From the NCBI RefSeq assembly GCF_000235565.1, contig NC_017527.1:1488001-1552000 (forward strand): a stretch of 64,000 bases of DNA, given 5' to 3'. A model generated the notes under the pieces. That model was not told the DNA's origin, made no database searches, and was given only the letters and a program-made list of their open reading frames with translations. A program made the position numbers and the translations under genes. The DNA is from Methanothrix harundinacea 6Ac. Its GTDB lineage: Archaea > Halobacteriota > Methanosarcinia > Methanotrichales > Methanotrichaceae. Positions 49,320-58,186 of the stretch are shown here, piece by piece; positions within the stretch are counted from its first letter, which is position 1; every line of letters begins with the position of its first letter.

Positions 49320-49640
49320 CTCGTGCAAGGGTTGGTGGGCGGACCGTGGGCTGAAAGTTCCCGACGATGCTCCAATATCCGGGGTGACTGAAGCATGCTC
49401 CTCAACCGGAGGAGCATGGCGTGGCATGGAAGGCTGGCCGATCAGGACCCTCCGGGATAGGAGATGCACGCCTTCGTGGCAACGCATTCGGGCAACGAGC
49501 CAGCGAGATGAGAGCTCCGGCGGCGCGGAAAAGATTTGCGCGCCGTGATGGGCGCAGCAATTCGCCGGGGAACTCGCGATAATACGCGGTCGGGAGCATG
49601 GGGCGGCACATTCCCTCCTCTTCGGATAGTTAAATATATT
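49320..49640 (+). ncRNA. Candidate structured RNA
   Basis: About 320 bases of stable-looking sequence between the TATA box and a T-rich ATATATTTTTCTGG exit. It contains a 9-bp hairpin (ATGCTCCTC pairing with GAGGAGCAT at about 49393-49419) and a GC stem (GGCGCG ... GCGCGCC near 49530-49550). The size resembles RNase P RNA or SRP RNA, but I cannot find their conserved core sequences, so identity is open. No convincing frame runs through it on either strand. Confidence 0.3.
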
Positions 49641-49968
49641 TTTCTGGAATAAAAAATCTCTTCTGCCCTCATCGGCCGCCATTACCGTCCCAGAGGAAGA
49701 GAAACTCATGGGGGAGGCCGCCGGGAAGTTTGAGCCCCACCTCTCCATAGCTGGTGCCGAGCCGACCAATAACAGTAGATAATGGTCCCCGGTATGGCAT
49801 CTGTAACCTAGAAATATCGTCGTCCTCGGTGGAATAGCAGAGAGACTTTGATTCATGGAAGCATTCTGGCCGCCCTTGCTTCGCAGAGGGAACCTGGACT
49901 CAAAAGTCTGACGATGCTGACATTGGATCTGGCCGGCTGAACACGCGCCTTCGGATTAATGGACTTCG
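49641..49968. other. Intergenic stretch without a supported gene
   Basis: About 330 bases with no start plus ribosome-site pair. One plus-strand frame near 49660-49785 gives protein-like sequence (LPSSAAITVPEEEKL, later EAAGKFEPHLSIAGAEP) but has no start codon and may be a decayed gene end. Confidence 0.4.
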
Positions 49969-50049
49969 TCATGCTTTGACGTAGCGGACTAGGTAGATCC
50001 AGAACGCTATGCCAAGGACGATGATGGCTGCCAGGATCGTACCAATCAC
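49969..50049 (-). CDS. 26-residue membrane micro-protein
   Basis: GTG start behind a perfect GGAGGTGAT ribosome site, then 26 codons coding one hydrophobic helix (IGTILAAIIVLGIAFWIYLV) and a basic end (RYVKA), then TGA. Composition, ribosome site and helix length all fit a real single-pass membrane peptide. Function unknown; nearby genes give no hint. Too short for routine gene finders. Confidence 0.6.
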   Translation of the reverse strand: MIGTILAAIIVLGIAFWIYLVRYVKA

Positions 50050-50475
50050 TTTTATCACCTCCAGGACTATTATTGCCATTACATTAATTCGTCTCAACGG
50101 TTAAGTACCTTTTCTCCTCCGGCAGGAGAAGATCACCAAGATCGAGGCGGCGGATCCGCGCCGCGATGCGGCGGCCGGGAGGAGGGCTGGAGCTTCCGCC
50201 CGGCGATGCCCGGAATAGTTGTGGAAGGATCCTTCCCCTTCGGCGCCGCAGATGAAAGGGGATGATCTTCACGGCGTTATCACCGGCGCTTAAGTCATCA
50301 ATCCCCTCTCGGCTTCGAGCCCCGAACGAAGTCGAAATACGGCTCTCTAATATCCGCGATCTTGAAAGGAGGGAGGAGCAAAAGTCGTTATAGGAGGGTA
50401 GAGGGAGAGAATTAGCCTACGACTTTTGCCACTTACCTTTTACGGCAATTAACGAATATATACTTTTCGGTTCCT
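50050..50475. other. Intergenic region with hairpin RNA candidate
   Basis: About 425 bases between the micro-protein and trm5. The part near 50276-50340 is GC-rich with short inverted repeats (CTTCG/CGAAG near 50312-50331). The part near 50360-50470 holds the hairpin RNA and TATA element listed separately. No other gene is supported. Confidence 0.5.
50360..50433 (-). ncRNA. Candidate hairpin sRNA with anti-SD sequence
   Basis: On the minus strand an 11-bp perfect stem (GCAAAAGTCGT with ACGACTTTTGC, 50378-50429) encloses a 30-base pyrimidine-rich loop containing CCCTCCTAT; the 3' side continues CTCCTCCCTCCTTTC. These match anti-Shine-Dalgarno sequence. A TATA-like AAGTATATATTCG lies about 25 bases upstream, at 50453-50466. 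It could be an independent small RNA or a 3' structure of the trm5 transcript. Confidence 0.35.
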
Positions 50476-51540
50476 CTAGGGTCCCGGCCCCGGCCTTCCG
50501 CCCCCTTCGGCCGCCACTCTCTTGTGAACTGCGAAGTCGATGACGATGTTGTACTGGTGGGGGGCGTAGCTCCGGACCACCCCTCGGCGGAGGATCTCGG
50601 CCTTGACGCCGGAGGCAGAAGCCGCCTCTTCGACGAAAGCCGTATCCCTGCCGAAGAGGTCGTCCTCGGGGGCGATGGCGTAGTAGTGGACGACCCCGCC
50701 GTCCTTCGCGACTTTCATCGCCGCCCCCAGGAAGTCGCGGGCGGAGTGGGGCAGGTTCATGATGACCCGGTCGGCCCGGTTCGCGAACTCTTCCGCGAGG
50801 TCCGCGGCGTCCGCCTCCAGAATGACCATATCGGTGATCCTGTTGAGGTTGGCGTTCTCCCGGAGGAGCCTCACAGCGTCGGGGTTCTTGTCGACGGCGA
50901 CGACCCTCGCCCCCCGCTTCGCTATGAGGAGGGCGAAGGGGCCGACCCCGGCGAACATGTCGACGGCCGCCTCCCCCCGCCTCACCAGGCTTGCGACTCT
51001 CAGCCGCTCGGTGCCGAGGCGCGGGGTGAAGTAGGCCCGCTCCAGGTCGATTCTGTACCTCAAACCGTGCTCCCTGTGGACGGTCGTCGTCCGCGCCTCC
51101 CCGGCGACGTGTTCGAAACGCCGAGTCCGGTACTCCCCCTCCACCGCCGTCAGGGGCGATATCACCGCCCGGACGTTCCTGTGGACGGCGATGATGGCGG
51201 CGGCCGCCTCCTGATCCGCCCCCTCCAGGATGGCTATATCCCCCACCACCTCGAAGGAGGCTTTTCGGCCGAGGAGCCCCTCCACCGTCTCCCTCGGCTC
51301 CTCCTCACGAAACTCCGCCTCGACGAGGTCGAACTCTCCGAGGCTGGAAAGCTCCTCCTTCGCCTCGCGGGAGAGCTCCAGGATCGGCATATAAAGGTCT
51401 TCGCCCTCGGAGCGGATCTTCCGCCCCGGATCGAAGGCCCCCATCTCGACGAGCCTCCGCCGAAAGACCTCCCCCTCCCTCCTCCGGACCTTCAGCCCCA
51501 GGGTCGACGCCATCTCAATACCACCCTTCTGCTCCCTCAC
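50476..51540 (-). CDS. trm5: tRNA (guanine-37-N1)-methyltransferase Trm5
   Basis: A 354-residue class I SAM methyltransferase that makes m1G37 in tRNA, preventing frameshifts. The N-terminal D1 domain (FEVVGDIAILEG), the tRNA-contact stretch (TVHREHGLRYRIDLERAYFTPRLGTER), the SAM motif DMFAGVGPFALLIAKRG and the catalytic-site NLPHSARDFL are all seen. Closer to the aTrm5b type by length. ATG 51513 or 51540 are both possible. The start overlaps the end of the upstream VWA gene by four bases. Confidence 0.92.
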   Translation of the reverse strand: MREQKGGIEMASTLGLKVRRREGEVFRRRLVEMGAFDPGRKIRSEGEDLYMPILELSREAKEELSSLGEFDLVEAEFREEEPRETVEGLLGRKASFEVVGDIAILEGADQEAAAAIIAVHRNVRAVISPLTAVEGEYRTRRFEHVAGEARTTTVHREHGLRYRIDLERAYFTPRLGTERLRVASLVRRGEAAVDMFAGVGPFALLIAKRGARVVAVDKNPDAVRLLRENANLNRITDMVILEADAADLAEEFANRADRVIMNLPHSARDFLGAAMKVAKDGGVVHYYAIAPEDDLFGRDTAFVEEAASASGVKAEILRRGVVRSYAPHQYNIVIDFAVHKRVAAEGGGRPGPGP

Positions 51541-52724
51541 CGCCCCTCGGCTCTGGCAAGGCCCGCCGCTCCTCGCTGCTCCTCCTTGATGGCGGCGTAG
51601 ATCTCCTCCTGGCTCGGCCTTCCCATCCTGACGTACCTCCCGCCGGCGGCGGCGCTGATCCTTCCAGCGAGCTCGGATCCCCCGGCGCCTACGTCCACCA
51701 CCAGGAGATGGAACCCAGTCCTCTTCAGCTCCCGGGCCGCCTCCTCCGCCTCCTGGCCGGGGTCCCCCGCCACCTCCAGGGGGACGTTGGCGGAGCCATC
51801 GGTGATCAGGACGAGGATCGGGATCGCCGAGGGCTCTTTATCCCTCTCCCGGGCGAGGAGGGCGGAGCCTTTGGCGAGGCCGCTTGCGAGGGGCGTCGTA
51901 CCGCCGTACTCGATCCCGTCGAGGTGCCTCTTCGCCGTCGCCGCCGCCGGGGTGAAGGGGAGGACCACCGCCGCCTCCCTCCCCGAGCAGGAGACGAGGG
52001 CTACCCTGTCCCTCCTCTGGTAGGCGTCTCTCAGAAGCTCCAAGACCACCCTCCTCGTCGCCTCGGAGGCCTCCTCCATCGAGAAGCTGGTGTCGAGGAC
52101 GATGGCGACGTGGGTTGAGACCTTCCGACGCCTCACCTTCTCCCGGAGGTCCTCCTCCCTGACGGAGAAGCCCTCGACTCCTGCCTCACCCCCGGCCCCG
52201 ACGGAGCCGCCGGATCGGGCCAGGGCTGCCCGGATGGTGGGGGCGAGGGCGACGTCCTTTGTCTTGGAGCGGGGCATCCGGGCCCGGACGTACCTACCCC
52301 GCTTTCCCCGGGCCAAGACCTCCGCCCTCCTCCCCGAGGCCGGCGACTTTGCGGCCGCCTTCGACCCCGACCGGGCGAAGCCGTCGAGGATCTCGCCGAG
52401 GTCGCAGGCCTCCTCCCCGGAGCAGGGCCGCCGGAGGAGCGCTTCCAGCTCCGGGACCCCCATCTCGATGAAGGTATCGTCGCCGAGGAGGACGACGGCG
52501 CCGATCTCTTCTAGCCTCAAAGAAGGTCCTCGGCTCTCCAGGACGGACCTGATCCGCCCGGCGTCCTCGTCGGTCATCATCCCCGCCCTCTTCCTGGGGA
52601 GCCTGATCCCCAGGACCGGGGCCCCGGCGAAGAAGACCTTGCACCCCCAATCCCGATCGAGGTTCCTCCGGAGGAGGGGGATCAGCTCTCCTGCCTTTGA
52701 GGATGGGGATTCTGACGGCTCCAT
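51537..52724 (-). CDS. VWA-domain chelatase-type subunit
   Basis: A 395-residue protein whose C-terminal half is a von Willebrand A domain with an intact MIDAS pattern (VLDTSFSMEE, then GGTTPLASGL and LITDGSAN), as in the BchD/ChlD subunits of magnesium or cobalt chelatases. The first 140 residues are a poorly conserved linker-like part. It starts inside the end of the AAA+ partner gene, so the two are co-translated. In methanogens such pairs may assist cobalt or nickel insertion into tetrapyrroles; no catalytic CobN-like gene is nearby, so the role is inferred. Confidence 0.83.
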   Translation of the reverse strand: MEPSESPSSKAGELIPLLRRNLDRDWGCKVFFAGAPVLGIRLPRKRAGMMTDEDAGRIRSVLESRGPSLRLEEIGAVVLLGDDTFIEMGVPELEALLRRPCSGEEACDLGEILDGFARSGSKAAAKSPASGRRAEVLARGKRGRYVRARMPRSKTKDVALAPTIRAALARSGGSVGAGGEAGVEGFSVREEDLREKVRRRKVSTHVAIVLDTSFSMEEASEATRRVVLELLRDAYQRRDRVALVSCSGREAAVVLPFTPAAATAKRHLDGIEYGGTTPLASGLAKGSALLARERDKEPSAIPILVLITDGSANVPLEVAGDPGQEAEEAARELKRTGFHLLVVDVGAGGSELAGRISAAAGGRYVRMGRPSQEEIYAAIKEEQRGAAGLARAEGR

Positions 52725-53995
52725 CAGCCCACCAGCGATCGGAGCCTCTCGGGGCTGTAATCGCCTTCGTCGAAGGGGGTCTTCCTCATCCTGTGAGGCA
52801 GCACCATCTCCGCCGCGGCGACGATGTCGGCGGCCTCGACCCGCTCCCTCCCCTCGAAGGCGGCGTTAGCCCTCGCCGTCCGCTCGATCATGATGTCGGC
52901 CCGATGGCCGTCGACCCCAAACTCGATGGCTATTCTGGCTATATTTCGGAGCTCGCCCCTCCCGACGGCGACCCTGGGGAGGGCCTTCTTGGCGGCGACG
53001 ATCCGGGATGTGAGTTTCCTATTCTCGGCCTCAAACCCCTCCCTGAACTTGGCGGGATCCTCGGAGAAGGCGTTGCTCCTCTCGATGATCTCCACCCGCT
53101 GCTCGACGTCGGATATTCCCTCCACCTCCACCTGGAGGGCGATCCTGTCCAGAAGCTGGGGACGGAGCTCCCCCTCCTCCGGGTTCATCGACCCGACGAT
53201 GATGAAGCTCGCGGGGTGGCTGGCGCTGACCCCCTCCCGCTCGACGACGTTCATCCCCATGGCGGCGGCGTCGAGGAGGGCGTCGACGACGTAGTCGTCG
53301 AGGAGGTTGATCTCGTCGACGTAGAGGATGCCACGGTTCGCCTCCGCCAGGACCCCGGGCTCAAAGGCCCTCTCCCCCCCCCGGAGGGCCCGCTCCATGT
53401 CCAGGGACCCCACCACCCGGTCCTCCGTCGCCCCGACGGGGAGGTCGACGACCCGCATCGGCCTCAACTCCGTCGGCAAAACCCCCTCCGCCAGCCGCTC
53501 GGCGCACTCCCAGCAGAGCTTCTCCCCATCCCGGGGATCGCAGCCGAACCTGCAGCCCACCACCACCTCGATCTCCGGCAGGACCTCGGCGAGACCCCGG
53601 ACGGCCGTCGACTTCGCTGTCCCCTTCTCTCCCCGGATCAGGACCCCCCCAATCGAGGGGTTGATGGCGTTGAGGATCAGGGCCCGCTTCATCTTCTCCT
53701 GGCCGACGATGGCGGCGAAGGGGTAGAGGAGCCTCTTCGACCTCGCCAGGTGGAGGGCGAAGGATCCGGACGTCCCGCTTTCTGCGGCCGTTGATTCGGG
53801 CCAGCCCGATCTGTCCGGGGCCTTCGAAGCGGCCGGATCCCGCCCGCCTCTGCCCCTTCTCTCGTTCTTAGCCGAAGATCCTCTCATCGTGGGGTCCGAG
53901 ATCGAGTCCGGAGCCCCGCCGGAGCCGGCCTCGGAGGCCGACCCGGGGGAAGAGCCCCTTTCCCTTATGACGCCAGTGATCCTCAATATCTTCAC
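52724..53995 (-). CDS. AAA+ chelatase ATPase, BchI/ChlI-like
   Basis: A 423-residue AAA+ ATPase. Walker [15 protein letters not shown], Walker [15 protein letters not shown], and the chelatase-type segment [20 protein letters not shown] place it with ChlI/BchI. It would power the VWA partner. The first 75 or so residues (Ser/Gly/Arg-rich) are not part of the family domain; either an unusual extension or a start chosen too early. The GTG start lies one base after the preceding gene. Confidence 0.87.
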   Translation of the reverse strand: MKILRITGVIRERGSSPGSASEAGSGGAPDSISDPTMRGSSAKNERRGRGGRDPAASKAPDRSGWPESTAAESGTSGSFALHLARSKRLLYPFAAIVGQEKMKRALILNAINPSIGGVLIRGEKGTAKSTAVRGLAEVLPEIEVVVGCRFGCDPRDGEKLCWECAERLAEGVLPTELRPMRVVDLPVGATEDRVVGSLDMERALRGGERAFEPGVLAEANRGILYVDEINLLDDYVVDALLDAAAMGMNVVEREGVSASHPASFIIVGSMNPEEGELRPQLLDRIALQVEVEGISDVEQRVEIIERSNAFSEDPAKFREGFEAENRKLTSRIVAAKKALPRVAVGRGELRNIARIAIEFGVDGHRADIMIERTARANAAFEGRERVEAADIVAAAEMVLPHRMRKTPFDEGDYSPERLRSLVG

Positions 53996-53996
53996 C

Positions 53997-54401
53997 TCAT
54001 GAGTACCTGAGCATGATCGCCGAGAGGAGGGTCACGATGAGCAGGAGGAGCCCCAAAAAGTAGAGGCCGAAGAGGGGGCTGAGGTTCGTCCTCTTCCTCT
54101 TGGTCGACAGGTTGTTGAGGTAGACGAGGGAGATGCTCATCGTCGTCATGAATATGATCGCTGATACCAGGATCACCGACCCCGCCACTATGACGTACTC
54201 CGCCGTCCAGGTGTATTTGCTGGCGTAGAGGAGGTCGAGGAAGAAGTCCTTGCCGTTCCTCTCGTAGGCGGAGGTGATCCAGAGCATGGTGTAGCCGATC
54301 TCCGCCGCCCCGATCACCGCCGAGGTGACGGCTATGCCGAGGAGGGTGAAGACCGAGCCGATATCCGAGACCGATACGTCTATCTCCCATTCCCTGTCCA
54401 A
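53997..54401 (-). CDS. Three-helix membrane protein, unknown
   Basis: A 134-residue membrane protein with three hydrophobic helices ([56 protein letters not shown]) and a basic loop (LSTKRKRTN). No family recognised. It starts the unit with the chelatase-like pair and trm5, separated from the next gene by one base. TTG start with a poor ribosome site. Confidence 0.65.
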   Translation of the reverse strand: MDREWEIDVSVSDIGSVFTLLGIAVTSAVIGAAEIGYTMLWITSAYERNGKDFFLDLLYASKYTWTAEYVIVAGSVILVSAIIFMTTMSISLVYLNNLSTKRKRTNLSPLFGLYFLGLLLLIVTLLSAIMLRYS

Positions 54402-54649
54402 AAGAGCTCACCCGCAGGAGTTACGTCCTGGTGGATTAAAAGGGTTTAGATCCTTCCGCCCTGGGGGCGATGGCCACCCCGGCCGGGACCTCCCACCCAC
54501 CCTCCGGCGAGGGCTCCTTCAATATATCCAATTTTATCTGAAGTTTTCCGGGAGGTGACCCCGGATATCTCCTCAAATGCCTTCCGGAAGGGGCCAAAAG
54601 CGTCAAATATAATACTGTATCAATTTACAATGTATCCCCGATCAGGATA

Positions 54650-54668
54650 GCCTTAAATCGATATAAGC
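54650..54668 (+). promoter_or_regulatory. TATA box of cdc48
   Basis: CTTAAATCGATATAAGCC lies about 30 bases before the GTG start; the transcript would be nearly leaderless, though AAGGTG also precedes the start. The rest of the 290-base gap upstream has no gene, only a short GC palindrome (CCTTCCGGAAGG near 54580). Confidence 0.5.
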
Positions 54669-54692
54669 CCATCATCACCAAAGGTGTGAGAC

Positions 54693-56903
54693 GTGAAAGA
54701 GATTCAGCTCAAGGTGGCCAAGGCTTACCCCAACGACTCGGCCCGGGGGATCGCTCGCCTCGACCCCAACGCCCTCCTGACGTTGCGGCTCTCGCCGGGA
54801 GATATCATCGAGATCGAGGGGAGGAGGACCTCCGCCGCCAAGGTCTGGCGGGCCGACCGGCAGGACTGGAGCCAGGACTACATCAGGATCGACGGCTTCA
54901 TCCGGCACAACGTCGGGGTGAGCATAGGGGACCGGGTGAAGATCCGGAGGGCGAAGGAGGCTGAAGCTCTCCGGGTCGTCATCTCCCCGCCGGCCGGGGC
55001 CCACACCTACTACGGCGAGGATGCCGCCGAGCAGATAAAGAGGCAGACTCTGAAGCGGCCCATCGTCCGGGGGGACGTCCTCCCCATCATGAGCTCCTCG
55101 GGCCACCCCTTCATCGGTAGGATGGAGGCGGTGCCCCTGGTGATCGCAGACACCGATCCGGAGGGGGTGGTGGTGATCACCGAGAGGACGGAGGTCTCCC
55201 TCCTCGACCGGCCCGTCAAGGGCTTCGGCTCGGTGAAGGGGACCGGCATCGCCTACGAGGACGTCGGCGGCCTCAGAAAGGAGGTCCAGCGGATAAGGGA
55301 GATGATCGAGCTTCCGATGAAGCACCCCGAGGTCTTCAACCGGCTCGGCATAGAGCCCCCCAAGGGCGTCCTCCTCCACGGCTCTCCGGGGACGGGAAAG
55401 ACCCTGATCGCGAAGGCCCTCGCCAACGAGACGAACGCCAACTTCTTCTCCATCGCCGGCCCCGAGGTGATGTCCAAGTACTACGGCGAGTCCGAGCAGA
55501 GGCTCCGGGAGATCTTCGAGGAGGCGAACCGGTCCACCCCCTCCATCATATTCATCGACGAGCTCGACTCCATCGCCCCGAAGCGGGGCGAGGTTACCGG
55601 CGAGGTGGAGAGGAGGGTCGTCGCCCAGCTCCTGGCGATGATGGACGGCCTCAAGGAGAGGGGGCAGGTGGTGGTGATCGGGGCGACGAACCGGATCGAC
55701 GCCATCGACCCGGCCCTTCGCAGGCCTGGGAGGTTCGATCGGGAGATCGAGATCGGCGTCCCGGACCGGGTCGACAGGCTGGAGATCCTCCAGATCCACG
55801 TCCGAAACATGCCCATCGACGGTTCGGTGAGCCTCGAGGACCTCGCCGACAGGACGAACGGATTCGTCGGCGCCGACATCTCCGCCCTCTGCAAGGAGGC
55901 GGCGATGAAGGTCCTCAGAAGGCACCTTCCCGAGATATCCTTCGACGACGACATCCCCGAGGAGGTGCTGGAGGAGATGTCGGTGACCGCGGATGACTTC
56001 GACGACGCCCTCAAGGAGATCGAGCCCTCCGCCATGAGGGAGGTCTTCGTCGAGATCTCCGACGTCACCTGGAGGGACGTGGGCGGGATGGGGCCGGTCC
56101 GCCAGGAGATCGTCGAGTCGGTGGAGTGGCCCCTGAGGCGGCCGGCGAAGTTCGAGGAGATGGGGATCCGGCCCCCCCGGGGCGTCCTCCTCTACGGCCC
56201 GCCGGGGACGGGAAAGACCCTCATCGCTAGGGCCGTCGCCCGGGAGACGAAGGCGAACTTCATATCGGTGAAGGGCCCCCAGCTCTTATCGAAGTGGGTC
56301 GGCGAGTCGGAGAAGGCGGTGAGGGAGGTCTTCAAGAAGGCCCGGCAGGTCTCCCCCGCCATCATCTTCTTCGACGAGCTCGACGCCATCGCCCCCATGA
56401 GGGGGATGGAGGAGGGGCCCAGGACGAGCGAGCGGGTGGTGAACCAGCTCCTGGCGGAGCTCGACGGCCTGGAGACCCTCAAGGACGTGGTGGTAATAGG
56501 CGCCACCAACAGGCCGGACATCATCGACCCCGCCCTCTTGCGGTCCGGGAGGTTCGACCGCCTCCTCTTCGTCGGCCCCCCCGATCGGGCCGGGAGGCTC
56601 GAGATCCTCCGGATCCATACAAAAAAGACGCCGAACGGGGACGACGTCAGCCTGGAGGAGCTGGCGGAGCTGACTGAGAGCTTCGTCGGCTCCGACCTTG
56701 AGTCCCTCTGCCGGGAGGCGGTGATGCTCGCCCTCCGGGAGGACCCGGAGGCTTCTGAGGTGGAGATGAGACACTACCGGGAGGCGCTTAAGAGGGTCAG
56801 GCCCAGCTTCGAGGAGAATATGGGGCGGTACTACGAGCGGATCAACGAGCGGTTCAGGGGCGGCGTCAAGGTCGACCCCAGCTCCTATCTGGGGTACCGG
56901 TGA
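54693..56903 (+). CDS. cdc48: CDC48/VAT-type AAA ATPase
   Basis: A 736-residue protein: N-domain (residues about 1-190, with the double-psi barrel [14 protein letters not shown]), D1 AAA domain (Walker [10 protein letters not shown] near 228, Walker B IIFIDELD) and D2 AAA domain (Walker [10 protein letters not shown] near 500, Walker B IIFFDELD). It unfolds ubiquitin-like-tagged or damaged proteins, often for the proteasome. The C-terminus ends in GYR, which resembles but does not fully match the HbYX proteasome-docking motif. GTG start; PRC-barrel gene follows directly. Confidence 0.95.
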   Translation: MKEIQLKVAKAYPNDSARGIARLDPNALLTLRLSPGDIIEIEGRRTSAAKVWRADRQDWSQDYIRIDGFIRHNVGVSIGDRVKIRRAKEAEALRVVISPPAGAHTYYGEDAAEQIKRQTLKRPIVRGDVLPIMSSSGHPFIGRMEAVPLVIADTDPEGVVVITERTEVSLLDRPVKGFGSVKGTGIAYEDVGGLRKEVQRIREMIELPMKHPEVFNRLGIEPPKGVLLHGSPGTGKTLIAKALANETNANFFSIAGPEVMSKYYGESEQRLREIFEEANRSTPSIIFIDELDSIAPKRGEVTGEVERRVVAQLLAMMDGLKERGQVVVIGATNRIDAIDPALRRPGRFDREIEIGVPDRVDRLEILQIHVRNMPIDGSVSLEDLADRTNGFVGADISALCKEAAMKVLRRHLPEISFDDDIPEEVLEEMSVTADDFDDALKEIEPSAMREVFVEISDVTWRDVGGMGPVRQEIVESVEWPLRRPAKFEEMGIRPPRGVLLYGPPGTGKTLIARAVARETKANFISVKGPQLLSKWVGESEKAVREVFKKARQVSPAIIFFDELDAIAPMRGMEEGPRTSERVVNQLLAELDGLETLKDVVVIGATNRPDIIDPALLRSGRFDRLLFVGPPDRAGRLEILRIHTKKTPNGDDVSLEELAELTESFVGSDLESLCREAVMLALREDPEASEVEMRHYREALKRVRPSFEENMGRYYERINERFRGGVKVDPSSYLGYR

Positions 56904-56911
56904 GGTGGATT

Positions 56912-57163
56912 ATGCCGAAGATTTACGCCCGGAGCCTCGCCGGAAAGGAGATCGTGACCATGGGCGGCACGGTTCTGGGAGAGCTGGAGAACATCATCCT
57001 CGACCCCGAGACGGGACGGCTGATCGACCTCCTCGTCAAGCCCGACCCGGAGATCGACCCCGCGCGGTACCGGCGGGAGGGGAAGCTCATCCTCGTCCCC
57101 TTCTCCTCGGTCTGCGCCCTCAAAGACTACATCGTCGTCGACGAGAAGAGGGCGGAGAGGTAG
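56912..57163 (+). CDS. PRC-barrel domain protein
   Basis: An 83-residue PRC-barrel protein (YARSLAGKEIVTMGGTVLGE, ILDPETGRLIDLLV, FSSVCALKDYIVVDE). Small archaeal PRC-barrel proteins bind partner proteins in RNA processing or cell division. ATG 56912 is preferred over a GTG that overlaps the cdc48 stop, because GAGGTG lies three bases upstream and the domain starts here. Confidence 0.87.
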   Translation: MPKIYARSLAGKEIVTMGGTVLGELENIILDPETGRLIDLLVKPDPEIDPARYRREGKLILVPFSSVCALKDYIVVDEKRAER

Positions 57164-57209
57164 AGGGGGCGGGGCGGCCGGAGGAACGGTCCCGCGGAGG
57201 GATTTGATC

Positions 57210-57377
57210 TTGATAAAGCCCATCACCGGCCTCTTTCTCGTCTTCTGGGGGGCGATGAAGGTCTATCAGGGGTGGCTGATCCTCGATGGAGGGGTGGAGT
57301 TCGGGGCCGCCGTCATCCTCCTGGGAGGCCTGGCGGCACCAGTCGGCGGCCTCTTTCTCGCCGACTCCTGGAGGTGA
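57210..57377 (+). CDS. 55-residue membrane micro-protein
   Basis: TTG start behind GCGGAGGG, then 55 codons coding two hydrophobic segments (GLFLVFWGAMKVYQGW and AAVILLGGLAAPVGGLFLA) joined by a short acidic turn, ending in TGA. It follows the PRC-barrel gene by 46 bases on the same strand. Length is below common gene-finding limits. Function unknown. Confidence 0.6.
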   Translation: MIKPITGLFLVFWGAMKVYQGWLILDGGVEFGAAVILLGGLAAPVGGLFLADSWR

Positions 57378-57514
57378 GATGCCGACTTTCCTTTGGAGCT
57401 CGTATAGGTATGACGGGCCTCCTCCATCCCGCCTCAGGAGCCTCTGATACCATCAACCTCTCTCTCAGCCGGGAAAAGTATAACTTACCCCGCCTCCACC
57501 ATCCCTCGACGACC

Positions 57515-58069
57515 ATGACCAGATCTTCCATCCTTCTGGGAATCCTATTCATGCTCGCAATCTTTGGAGCTGGTTGTTTGACAGAGAGAGAGGAGAAGGC
57601 TTTGGGGCCGGAGGGGACGATCGTCCTCCTGGAGACGAACATGGGCGAGATCAAGATCCGGCTTCGCGACGACATGCCCGTCACCGCCGGCAACTTCGAG
57701 AAGCTGGCGGCCGACGGGTTCTACGACGGCGTGATCTTCCACCGGGTCATCGACGGGTTCATGATCCAGGGCGGCGACCCTTCGGGAACGGGCCGGGGCG
57801 GTCCCGGCTACACCATCAAAGACGAGTTCGCGGCCAGGAACAGAAACGACCGGGGGACGATCTCGATGGCGAACGCCGGCCCCAATACGGGGGGAAGCCA
57901 GTTCTTCATAAACCTCGTCGACAACAACCGCCTAGACAGGATGCACCCCGTCTTCGGCGAGGTGGTCGGTGGCATGGACGTGGTGGACATGATCGGGAGG
58001 GTGAAGACCGGCCCCGGAGATCGGCCCACGAAGGACGTGGTGATCGTCAGGGCCAGGATCTTATCCTGA
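57515..58069 (+). CDS. Exported lipoprotein cyclophilin
   Basis: A 184-residue peptidyl-prolyl cis-trans isomerase with the cyclophilin core (FHRVIDGFMIQGGDPSGTG, GGSQFFINLVDN). Before it lies a signal with a lipobox (LAIFGAGC), so it is likely lipid-anchored outside the cell, where it would help surface proteins fold. ATG 57515 is chosen; a TATA-like AAAGTATAACTT near 57476-57487 is about 30 bases before it. A longer frame upstream is not supported. Confidence 0.9.
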   Translation: MTRSSILLGILFMLAIFGAGCLTEREEKALGPEGTIVLLETNMGEIKIRLRDDMPVTAGNFEKLAADGFYDGVIFHRVIDGFMIQGGDPSGTGRGGPGYTIKDEFAARNRNDRGTISMANAGPNTGGSQFFINLVDNNRLDRMHPVFGEVVGGMDVVDMIGRVKTGPGDRPTKDVVIVRARILS

Positions 58070-58186
58070 CCCTCCCTTTTGGTGGGGGCTCCTGTCCTCG
58101 ATCCGCTCTGTCACAACCTGTAAATACCCTCTCTCCCGATGGCATAGAAAGACCTATGGGGGAGACTGAGGCTGGATCGAGGAGAG

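Noticed and set aside
49320-49640. RNase P RNA or SRP RNA identity for the candidate RNA
   Set aside because: Size fits but I could not find the conserved core motifs of either RNA on either strand.
49281-49856. 191-codon minus-strand frame in the gene-poor region
   Set aside because: No ribosome site, no hydrophobic or domain pattern, unusual composition rich in Ser, Pro, Cys and His, and it spans the candidate RNA hairpins.
57272-57514. Longer N-terminus for the cyclophilin
   Set aside because: The added part overlaps the 55-residue gene and the TATA element, and the lipoprotein signal begins exactly at ATG 57515.
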